The notes beneath the pieces are model-generated. The model worked only from the letters and a program-made list of their open reading frames with translations. It did not search any database and was not told the origin of the DNA. The translations under genes were made by a program, and so were the position numbers. A DNA stretch of 64,000 nt, from contig JALCCG010000047.1 of the NCBI GenBank assembly GCA_023212695.1, forward strand, positions 1-64,000, in the 5' to 3' direction. Below are positions 38,508 to 48,000 of this stretch, piece after piece (within the stretch, counting starts at the first letter, position 1; the number at the start of each line of letters is the position of its first letter). This DNA comes from Sporisorium sorghi. Taxonomy: Eukaryota > Basidiomycota > Ustilaginomycetes > Ustilaginales > Ustilaginaceae.

Positions 38508-40386
38508 CTAGAACAGCTTCGGCGGCCCTTCCTTACCCCAAACCACCTCCCTTACCGCAGTGAAGCAGTTCTCCGTGCCCTCCGGCTGCCCAAAGTCCGC
38601 GAACAGCACCATGTACGTCGCACACACGCTCGCGAGCACTCCACCGAGCACATTGAGCAAATTCTGCCGGGGGGAAGGCTCGACCGCCTCGTCCTTGGTC
38701 ACGCGGCGGAAGAATTTCTCTCGTTGATGCGGCGTCACGCGGCGCGCCGCGGCGGCGGAGGGGACGTTGGGCGTGGACGGAGGGCGCGTGTAGAATGCCG
38801 ACAGGATGTCGTCTGTTGAAGAGGTGGTGTTGCTAGTGGGTGGGGCATTGGTGAGGGGCGAGGTCGGGTAGAGGTGCGATTGGGGCGCTTGCCACAGCGA
38901 GCCTTGCGTTTCAGGCGCGGAAGGGTCCTGAGGACACGATGTCGGGTCGTCGACCTGTACGCAACGAAAAGTCAGGAAAGCGTTAGACAACTCTTACGTT
39001 GCCTCATCAACGACCCTGACCATGCGCATGACACAAGCTGCCGCTCTCTCCCCTTTCTCTGCTACATCTGCATTTCAAAGTGGTACGATTACATGCAAAC
39101 ACCCCCTCCATCCACATGCGCATGGTCGTCGTCTCCACATCAAATGCTCACAGTGCTATCTTGTTGCTGGCCTTGCTCTTGCGTCGGTGCCGGCTTGGCC
39201 CTGTTCTCCTCGGCCCACGTCTTGGTCCTCAGGCTAAGCGCATGAAGGCCGCGCTCGAACTCGGCGGCTAGCAGCGCATTCACCGCGCGATGGCGCTTGA
39301 TCTGCGTCATGCCCGCAAACTTGTCCGAGATCACATGCACATAAAAATGCGTCTCGCCATTTCCGCCGCCCTGCGCCGCCATAGCAGCGTGGTGCGCGTG
39401 CTTGCTCGAATCGTTGCGGATGTGCACCTCGACCTGCGGGCCGAACTCGGCCTCGAGCTTGGTGCGCATCGACGACTCCATGCTCGTCGGCTTGGCAGAC
39501 GTGGCGTACCCACGCGTCTGACCCGACATGCTCGACGACGCGGCAGCAGGAGCGGAACTCGAAGCTTGACTAGAAGCGACGCTGGGACGCACGACGACAG
39601 GGATGCGCGCGCGAATGTTAGACGGCAGAATGTGCACAACGAGCGTGTATCGACCCGTCTTCTTGATGCGTCCGAGCTTGTCGATCGCGTCGGCGTCTTG
39701 CTTCTCTGCAGGGGTGAGGGTGAACTCGCACGCCGTGTTGATCTGGGCCAAGGTCAGCCGGTTGAGCTGCACGGGCTTGCCCTCGTCGCTGTAGTCGGTC
39801 TCGAGATCAAACGCGCCGTTTTCCCTCAAAAAGCCCACAACGTCCGCAGCGGTGATGCTCCCCTGAATACCAAGTGGCGGCTTGGGCAGCTCCTGCTCTC
39901 CACTCGCCGTAACCGTCGATTTGAACTTGGTCGTCGTCTGTCGCGAGAACACAACGGGTGGTGCGACTTCGAGTTTCCTTCGCAGACTCAACAGCTGCAC
40001 GGGACCCAGCTCTTTCGACAAAGCGTCTTTTGCTTGCTGGAGCTCGAGCGCGGCCTGGGCAGATTCGAGCTGCGATTCGACGAGCGAGGCGTTGAGCTTG
40101 TCGTTCGACACCTGGAAGGGCGTGGGCAGTGGTTGGTAGACGGCTTTGTGCTTGGGGAGCAGCTCGTTGCGCATACGCCCCGGTTGGACGAGGACGATGC
40201 TACCTGCGCTACCGAGACCGGGCACCTGTGTTGTGAGTTGGACACGTACGAGCCTCCTTTGCGAGAGTGTGCGGGCCTAGCGATAAAGAAACGAAAGGGT
40301 CAGATATGATGGTGTAGGTGTCGATGGATTGCAGCCCAGCTGGGACTTACAGTGTGTGCAAAGTTGGAGATGGCGGTTGATTTCAT
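38508..40386 (-). CDS. Mitochondrial ribosomal protein bL9m fused to a BolA domain, with a spliced C-terminal membrane tail
   Basis: Proposed exons on minus: 40351-40386, 39152-40276 and 38508-38954, giving 535 residues. Introns are 74 nt (GTAAGT...GCTAG) and 197 nt (GTGAGC...TACAG), both phase 0. Exon 1 plus the start of exon 2 (MKSTAISNFAHT-ARTLSQRR) is a mitochondrial presequence. Residues 19-60 are the bL9 N-domain (LVRVQLTTQVPGLGSAGSIV; VQPGRMRNELLPKHKAVY), with L9 C-terminal-like sequence to about 240. Residues 277-375 are a BolA domain (SSMRTKLEAEFGPQVEVHIR; NDSSKHAHH; ETHFYVHVISDKFAGMTQIK; RHRAVNALLAAEFERGLHAL) close to BOLA1. The linker contains MSGQTRGYATSAKP, resembling a second presequence. 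Without the last splice the protein stops at 39140 (391 residues). Exon 3 adds a disordered stretch and one hydrophobic segment at about 486-505 (LLNVLGGVLASVCATYMVLF); I do not recognise it, and it could belong to a separate gene. Confidence 0.8.
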
Positions 40387-41092
40387 CTCGTAGGGAAGGG
40401 TCTGCCGCACGATGTCCGCTTCTGCGCCGAAAGGAAGATGTAGGAGAAGAAGACGAGGACGATGGTGGTGGTCGTAGAAGTGATGAGCATGAGGCACAGG
40501 AGCAGAGAGAAAGTCATATTTCTTCTGTCCCTCTTTTTTTTCTTTGGCCCAGTCGATTTTCGCCCGAGAAGGTCCTCACTAATTTAATATTTTTTTTGAG
40601 TTGTTAGGGTTTCTATATCGACATTGCAGCGAAAAAAGGACGGTCGCTGACTAAGTTAAAATCAGAAAATATTCCGAAGACAGAAATCGGCAGGGGCACC
40701 GTTTGTGCCCGAAAAAATCAACTGCGGAATGGAGGAAAATCGAGGCAGCACACGGCGATCTTGGTCAGCGACCAAGACATTCTTGGATTTCTTCTCAGAT
40801 GTCGTGTCGATCTCCACTTCCCACTTGCTAGAACCCTGTCTCGCTGCCTATCTCTACAACCATCATCTTCAACGACGGACTATCCTGATCGCGCAAGATC
40901 GTCTTCCCTGACTGCGACCTTTCTCGCTTCTGGACTTGCTTCAACTCCGGTTCGGAGGCTGTAGGGCAACAAGTCTTTTCTGACAAGCACCGACGCACGG
41001 ACGCCTTCGAGCTATTGTAGGTTCACGTGGTAGAGTCTATTGTTTCAGCACAGGCTTGGCCTCGCCTTATCGCTAGAGTCGCCCGCCTCGCC
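40387..41092. promoter_or_regulatory. Divergent bL9m-BolA/COQ1 spacer
   Basis: A 706-bp shared upstream region of two mitochondrial-protein genes. It has T-runs near 40541 and 40590 and an AT-rich stretch (40560-40720), unusual against the GC-rich flanks. No further gene is seen. Confidence 0.5.
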
Positions 41093-42799
41093 ATGCCACC
41101 ACGACTGTCCAGATCCACGCTCTTGCCTGCGAGCAGAGGGCTATCTCGCTCTCTGGCCGCTCGAACGCTCGCTGCAACACCAGCTGCTCGTGCTCAATCT
41201 AGCTGGGCTACCGCGATAGATCAGGCCAAGAATCTGGTGCAGGACCAACTGGCTCAATTTCCCTCATCCTCGTCATCGTCATCAGCAACAACATCGAGCT
41301 CTGCGACGTCCTCCGCAGCTGCCTTATTTGGCGCCTCAGATCCTACTTCATCAACATCGTCCTCCGCCAGCGCCGCACCACCCGCCTCCATCATCCAGGA
41401 CCCGCTCTCGCTCGTCTCGTCCGAACTCTCGTCGCTCCGATCCAACGTCTCATCCTTGCTTGGCTCTGGTCACCCGAGCTTGGACACAATAGCAAAGTAC
41501 TACTTCCAGGCAGAAGGCAAACATGTGCGCCCGCTCATCGTGCTCCTCATGAGCAAGGCTGTCAACGGCCTCTCGCCTCTGTACCCGGACTTGCTAGCTC
41601 AGGCACAAAACTCGACACGGCGCAGCGATACGGGCAAGTCCATCGAGCGCAATATGGGCATCAACGAGCCTCTCTCGCCCGGCAGCGTGCTCAACGACTT
41701 CAATCCGCACATGGAGAGCATCGAAGGATCTCTCGCAGATTTGACGACTTCGGCCGCAACACAAGATGCAAGTGCAGCCGCAGCGCTCGCCTCTGCTACG
41801 GGTGCCATCTTACCAACGCAGCGCAGGCTGGCAGAGATCACCGAGATGATCCACGTCGCTTCGTTGCTCCACGACGATGTCATTGACGCATCGCCGCTGC
41901 GTCGTGGTGCGCCCTCGGCTCCCTCGGCGTTTGGCAACAAGCTGAGCATCCTCGGCGGCGACTTTTTGTTGGGACGTGCTTCTGTCGCGCTCGCCCGTCT
42001 GCGCGATGCCGAAGTGGTCGAACTGCTCGCTACCGTCATTGCGAATCTGGTGGAAGGAGAAGTGATGCAGCTCAAATCGCAGGCTGCTGCTGCTGCCCAA
42101 GCCGGCGACGCTGCCATTGCGTCCTCGCAACCCACCCATGCTAACATCTGGGAGACCGAGGGGCTTCTGGCGCACACCATGGGTCTGTCCAATTCCGAGG
42201 CACAACGAGCCATCGACCACGCCACCTCGACGGCTAACCAGCCGACGCCGGCGCACTTCTCGCTCTACCTGCAGAAGACGTACCTTAAAACAGCCGCGCT
42301 CATCGCCAAGTCCACGCGGGCCTCTGTCATCCTCGCAGGCTGTGGCGCCGACGCGGTCTCCAAAGCCAAGCTGTCGCCCTCGGTGAGCGAAGAGATGCGC
42401 CGTATCCGAGACGCCGCCTACGGATACGGCCGCAACCTGGGCATCGCGTTCCAACTGGTCGACGACCTGCTCGACTTCCAGTCCACCTCGGCCGCGTTTG
42501 GCAAGCCCTCGGGCGGCGCCGATCTGCGGCTGGGTCTGGCGACTGCACCCGTGCTGTACGCGTGGCAGGAGCTGCCCGGCGAGCGCATCCACGAGCTCGT
42601 GAGCAGGCGCTTTGAGGGCGAGGGCGACGTCGAGAAGATGCTGAGGCTGGTCGATCGAAGCCAGGGGTTGAACAGGACCGCCGAGCTGGCCAAGGAGCAT
42701 GCCAGGAGGGCGACACAGCATCTGGACGTGCTGCCCGAGTCCGAGGCTAAGCAGGCGCTGATCAGGCTCAATGAGCAGGTCATCAAGCGCGTCAAGTGA
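41093..42799 (+). CDS. COQ1: Mitochondrial trans-polyprenyl diphosphate synthase (ubiquinone side chain)
   Basis: Single exon, 568 residues from the ATG at 41093 (MPPRLSRSTLLPASRGLSRS), which begins an Arg/Ser-rich mitochondrial presequence; the frame above opens only with GTG. It extends allylic diphosphates with isopentenyl diphosphate to make the ubiquinone tail in the matrix. Motifs: YYFQAEGKHVRPLIVLLMSK; first Asp-rich motif LLHDDVIDASPLRRG (near residue 261); GNKLSILGGDFLLGRASVAL; ANLVEGEVMQLK; KTYLKTAALIAKSTRASVIL; second Asp-rich motif FQLVDDLLDF near 456; and GKPSGGADLRLGLATAPVLY. A Ser/Ala-rich insertion (about residues 60-100) and an Ala-rich loop before the first Asp motif are typical of fungal COQ1. 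Chain length cannot be read reliably from sequence. Confidence 0.95.
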   Translation: MPPRLSRSTLLPASRGLSRSLAARTLAATPAARAQSSWATAIDQAKNLVQDQLAQFPSSSSSSSATTSSSATSSAAALFGASDPTSSTSSSASAAPPASIIQDPLSLVSSELSSLRSNVSSLLGSGHPSLDTIAKYYFQAEGKHVRPLIVLLMSKAVNGLSPLYPDLLAQAQNSTRRSDTGKSIERNMGINEPLSPGSVLNDFNPHMESIEGSLADLTTSAATQDASAAAALASATGAILPTQRRLAEITEMIHVASLLHDDVIDASPLRRGAPSAPSAFGNKLSILGGDFLLGRASVALARLRDAEVVELLATVIANLVEGEVMQLKSQAAAAAQAGDAAIASSQPTHANIWETEGLLAHTMGLSNSEAQRAIDHATSTANQPTPAHFSLYLQKTYLKTAALIAKSTRASVILAGCGADAVSKAKLSPSVSEEMRRIRDAAYGYGRNLGIAFQLVDDLLDFQSTSAAFGKPSGGADLRLGLATAPVLYAWQELPGERIHELVSRRFEGEGDVEKMLRLVDRSQGLNRTAELAKEHARRATQHLDVLPESEAKQALIRLNEQVIKRVK

Positions 42800-42928
42800 G
42801 ATAGATGTATAGACCAGAGTTGCTTTGTCTCTTCCCATCGTCTATCATAGATGCTGAGGTCCGCTAGAATATAATGTCATCCCATCCCAACTCGTCCTGC
42901 CTCGCACTGTCATCAGCCTAGCTCTCCT

Positions 42929-43291
42929 TCAACAATGCTCACTGAGATCAAAACACAGCTCGGCCCGCTTCCACTTTCCCCCCTGCTTCCCACTCGGGTC
43001 CTCAATCTCCCGCTGAAACTGCTCCATCAACCTCTCCCACCTCTCGACCTCCGCATTCCCCGCATCGCTCGCCGCCTTCTTCTCGAACGAGAAATCGTCG
43101 TCCACGTCCATGATCATGACCAGGCGGTCGGCAAAGTGGAAGATGCGCATGTTGAGCACCCCAGAGCCAGGGTAGCGGATCGAGTCGAGGATGGCGCGTG
43201 GCACGTTACCCGGCGCATGGTAGTCGATGTATTGCCTGATGAGGGACGGGTCCGAGGCGATGTCGAGCAGGAGGACTTCTTGACGGACCAT
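42929..43291 (-). CDS. L-rhamnose/L-fucose mutarotase-family protein
   Basis: Single exon, 120 residues from the ATG at 43291 (MVRQEVLLLDIASDPSLIRQ). It has the small dimeric alpha/beta ferredoxin-like pattern of the rhamnose mutarotase family (RhaM/DUF718): an early beta strand with hydrophobic repeats, YIDYHAPGNVPRAILDSIRY (the conserved Y-x-x-x-H...P/V helix), GVLNMRIFHFADRLVMIMDV (central strand pair), and a late helix NAEVERWERLMEQFQ. The family interconverts alpha and beta anomers of L-rhamnose or L-fucose. No catabolic genes are nearby, so the physiological substrate is unknown. It converges on COQ1, leaving 129 bp between stops. Confidence 0.8.
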   Translation of the reverse strand: MVRQEVLLLDIASDPSLIRQYIDYHAPGNVPRAILDSIRYPGSGVLNMRIFHFADRLVMIMDVDDDFSFEKKAASDAGNAEVERWERLMEQFQREIEDPSGKQGGKWKRAELCFDLSEHC

Positions 43292-44206
43292 GGTGAGGAG
43301 ATGAGGGACGCTGGCGGTGCAGTTGATGGTGATCCTTTGACACGGATGGGTACGTAGGAAGAAAGGAGAGTGAAAGCGATGACCTTCTGAGTGGTGTGGA
43401 AGGCGTAGATGGCAGCGTGCAGAGAGGCGACATCGAGATGGATCGACCTTCTTGAACGTGGGGGGTTCGTTGGTCGGTGCGGCCCCACTTTGATCCGCGT
43501 GATTTTCCGCTCGCTGTTAGATCCAAGCGTTCCAGCTGCAGGGAGCACGGCGAACGAACTCTTTCGTGAAAGTGTCTCTCCCAGACCTTGAGGCCACCAA
43601 AACTTAATAAACTTGTGCGCAACGTTCCGTACAGCCACTGTTCTGCGCCACCACCACAAAGCCTCACAGAGGCGAACGTGAGAAAAGGGAGAAGCAGACC
43701 ATGCGGATGTGGCTCTGTTTCATGCCGCGATGCAAGGTCGACACGCTTGTTCGCGTGGTTCCACCGTGAGGTCTTTGCGAATGGGCGCAATCCCAGGTCT
43801 ATGGCTCCGCTTTGGCGAATCGCCGTTCTTAGATTGCGGCTGTCCATAGAAGCGAGGTGTCCGCAAGCGACCAAGAACGACGCTGGCATCAGAGGGACAG
43901 GCTAGCTCGGCTCGTTACCCCGCATCGCTGAACAGAACCAAGATCGACCGTTTCTGCTAAGGAACGAGTATCGGTTCAGCCTCAGCTGGGAGAGCGGGAG
44001 CCGCAAGACTTTCAGGACGGCTTTGTGTGTCGATGTCAGGTCAAAAGCTTTGCTTAGTGTTCGCCTATCGAGCAGAGTCAAGGTTGCCGAGAGCGAGACA
44101 GCAGGCAGAAGCGAACGGCGAGCCGAACGAGAAGCGATACTGTAGGCAGGAGGCGAAAGTCGAAAGCCTTGCAGGTCCGGTTAATCTGGTTCGCAAGGCA
44201 GCTTCT

Positions 44207-44242
<36 letters not shown>

Positions 44243-45048
44243 CTAACTAGCGCGGGTCGGGTGATGGTGCAAGAGAGAAGCACGCTAAAAAGTCGTCGCT
44301 CTTCTCGGCTGCTGCGTGAAGGAAACTCGGAATTCTGAAAATGTCGCCAGCTGCTGCCTCGTCGCAAAACGCCTCTTTTGTTTTGTCTCTGGCTGCAAAG
44401 CCTGTGTGAATGAACGCATGCATGCAAGCAGCGTCTGAGTGAGCGTTGCTCGAGCGCGCCTTTCTTTTGTCGTTCTTGGACCGGCTGAGCAAGTTCAAGT
44501 CCTTCTAGAAGCGAAGCCTAAAATTCAAGCCCAACCAACCCACTCTTCAACGCCCGACAGGCAGCTCAGAAACCGGCTTTCCATCCAACGAACGGTACAG
44601 ACAGAACAGCGACGAGAGATCGCCCTAAGCCTGAATAGCTTGGCTTTCCTCTCTTGGCCTGATCGTCGTCGTCGTCGTCGTCGTCGTCATTCGCATCTCC
44701 ATCCTCACCTTCATCGTCACCCTCCTTGACTTGCTCGCATATCCCCAATTTTGACGCCTTATCCGATCGCAGCATCCGTCACGGTTCCAACAACCAACAA
44801 CATCACCAGCTTCCGATCGACCCGTCCGTCCACTCATCTGCCCGGATCGCGCGCCTCAAGTGTGTTTTACCCTTCGACAAGCTCTTAGTGCTTTTCTGTG
44901 AATGCTGCAGCTATAGACACAGCCTCGGGCGAGCTGCATAGCTCCGCAGTCTAGGCCAAGAGCTCCGCGCAGCCCTTCGGAGCAGCAGCAGCAGCAGCAG
45001 CAGCGACAGCGACAGCAACTCAGAACACAGCGCGACCATCCGACCACC
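43292..45048. promoter_or_regulatory. Divergent mutarotase/Rim15-like kinase spacer
   Basis: A 1.76 kb spacer. It holds a CT run (about 44209-44239), a GTC/CGT trinucleotide run (about 44665-44690), and a CAG/GCA run (about 44983-45003) just before the kinase ATG at 45049. Open frames such as 43206-43889 on minus have no domain and overlap the mutarotase gene out of frame. Probably promoter plus a long leader of the giant kinase. Confidence 0.5.
44209..44239. repeat. (CT)n microsatellite
   Basis: About fifteen CT units in the upstream region of the Rim15-like kinase gene, followed by CGGACTAAC. Confidence 0.85.
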
Positions 45049-48000
45049 ATGTCCACATTCAGCTCGGCACCAGGCGACGGCGCGGGAGGCCAGGACAGTC
45101 GCAATGCTTCGCTCTCAGCGAGCTCGCAGGCGTCGTCGTCGGATCTTCGCAGAACCTCGCGCCTCTCGAGTACAGCCGGCATCTTTGATCTGGACGACGA
45201 TGGTAGTATGGATGGAGGCTCGTTCAGCAGCGGCGGTGGCAGCGGGCGGCGTACCAGCAACGCGCGCGTCTCGTCGCTTGGCAGCGGCTCGCATCGTGGA
45301 TCGTTGGCCGAACGTGGCAGCCGCAACCTGTTTGACGTGCAGGAGGAGGACGCCAACCCGTCCGGTGTCTCTTCACCACCACCTGCATCCAAGTCGAGCT
45401 CGTCTAGCAAAGGTGCTGCTCGAAGTCAGCTCAGCGTAGATACCTTTGGTAAGTGGAGCGTTCCCCTTGGTCGCCAGAATCGTCGTGTAGGACCGCGTAG
45501 CCGTTGCTCGACAGGACGGAGATGGAGGACGGGAAGCAGAAGCGACGAAGATGGACACTGTCGGGGAAGCTGGCCTGCACTTGCACTTGCTTCTAGCGGA
45601 GATGGTCGACCACCACGAGATCACACTCTCAACAGTCACAGTCCACTGACCGAGCTTCCACACTATCTTCTTTCCCTTCACACTTTCACTTCACTCAACC
45701 TTGCGACAACCGCCACATCGACACGCCGTTCCTCCCGTCTATCTCTTTGCGCTCGGCCTTGCCGTTGCTTCGGATCTGCATCCGACGTTGCTTCATCGTC
45801 CGCCCATCATTTTGACTGTGGCTGCATCCGATCGGTCTGTCTCAACGTCGGCTGCTCCGTTTCTCGTCCATCGGCTCGGGAACGGTTGTTGTTGTCAACG
45901 GTCTGCTCATTGCCTTTTCGACCTCCGACGACTCTCACGTGGCTTTGCATCATCCACTCTGACAACCCGTGTCGCTATTCAACGCTGACCGCTGTTCTCT
46001 CGCATGCTGGTCGTGCTACGATCTCAATCCTCTCTTTCACGACGACCATGGTTGATTGCTTTTCTGGGGTCGCTCGCTCTTCTGGTTCATGCACTCTGGA
46101 CCCTGGCAACCCACTTTGCGATTCATTGCTTGGCTTGCTGCGCGCGGCATTTCCGATCTCCGCCCAAATCATCGTCCCACGGCCCTCTCCCATCTCTTCG
46201 ACGCTTCGTTCCCGGTCGCCAACATCGTTGACATGCATATTGCTGTCCGCCACACCAACTTGGGTCGCCTCGGGGCATTGCTGCCATTTGCTTGACCTCG
46301 TATCACCTTGGGCTTTGGCTTGGGCTTGGGCTTGGGCTTTGGCTTTGGCTTGAATTGCAACTCCGCAAACCCACTCTTGGCTGGTGTCCCGCGCGATTTC
46401 ATCGGACGGCTGCCGCCATTGTCTCTGGCTTTTTGGCTTTTCGTGTGGGTTTTCCGACCCGCTGAAACCTGAAACGGTTCATGCGCCACGAACCGGCCAC
46501 TTTCTCCCACACGCCTTGCTCTTTCATTGCTCTCTCCTCGACTTTGGCTTTGGCTTTTGCGTTTTGGCTTTTGGCTTTCGGCTCCATCCGACTCAACGTT
46601 GTTGACCGACGACAACGACGACAACGCTTTATTGCTCTGCTGATGCTGCTCTTTTGTTCTTGTTCGCGACTTTGTTGATGGCATCGCATCGGCTTCAACT
46701 CCGAATTCACCACCACCTCCGACCACGTTTTCCGACCGAAATTTCACAATCCCACGTCCACCCGCGTTTACGCTCCTCTCCCAAACTCGCTAAACCAAAA
46801 TCCCCATGCCTCGCTGCACACCTGTCTTCCACACGACCCTGGATTTTGATTTGCCCTTTTCTCTCTCTCTCTCTCTCTCTCTATCTCCGCACCTGTTTGT
46901 GACGGTCTCGACCCACATCCTCGCTTCGTCACAACCAAACCAAAACGCTCCGACTCTATTTTCGACCATGACCCACTGCCAACTCACTCACTCACTCACT
47001 CACGCTCTCTCGAAACGCACACTTTGGCAACCCCTCTAACATTCGACTGACGTTCGTCACCCACTTTGCACGCATCGACACCTTTGCAACCACACCTTCA
47101 ATCGTCTCTTTTCTTATCAACTAATCCTTTGCTGCTCATCACACTCCACAGTGTCGGCGACTCAGTTCACAGATCCCTTCAGCGCTGCAGCCCGCAACAG
47201 AACCAGCCCGGGCAGCGACGACTACAAGCGAAGAAGCGGACCTCCTTCCTCTTTCCTCGGCGACGACGACGCTTGCGATCCCAAGTCATCGCCTTCTCCT
47301 TCCAACCTCAGCCCTTCAGCTTCGTCTCCGCTGAGCACAGCAGCGCGATCGGCCTCAGAGCGGAGCAACAGCTTGCACAGCATCGTCGAGCTCGGTGGTC
47401 CTTCTTCCCTGCTCTCCTCCTCTTCTGGTTCGTCTGCCGGCAAACACAAGCGCTCGGATCAATCACCATCTCCAACGCGCACATTCAAGCATTCGCGCGT
47501 CACATCCGCCGATCCTCAATCATCATCATCGGCACCGCCGCATACATACTCGACATCGCCTTTGTCATCATCGGCTGAAGGTTTCTCTGCTGCATCTGGC
47601 AAGAGCTCGTCTCCAACTCAACCCTCTCAAAACGTCTCGCAGCCTTCGACCTCTGCCACCACCACCGCCGCCCATGCCAGCACTTCACCACCGCCAGCTG
47701 CTTCTTCGTTGAGTAGCCCTCCGCCGCTCGGCTTCTCCCTCAGTCCACCTTCGGCCGCTCTCAAAGCACTCAGCCGCAGCTCGTCCAAGAGGATGTCGTT
47801 CGACACGGCTCCGTCTTTTTCGAGCCCGCTCGCCTTTGCATCCATCCTGCCCAATGACGACGACATCAACGACGACGACATGCTCAACGACGATGGCGCA
47901 CCGACTCCCTCGTCATCCAACAACGCGCCAGAGCGCAGCGACTCGAATCGCTCCAACACCGAACCAGTAGCAGCAGCATCACCGACGACAGCAGCGAATC

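Noticed and set aside
43206..43889. 227-codon minus-strand frame upstream of the mutarotase gene
   Set aside because: Overlaps the mutarotase gene in a different frame, no domain, unnatural composition.
44983..45003. CAG/GCA repeats as possible CRISPR or mobile-element remnants
   Set aside because: Simple trinucleotide microsatellite with no spacers, terminal inverted repeats or transposase frames.
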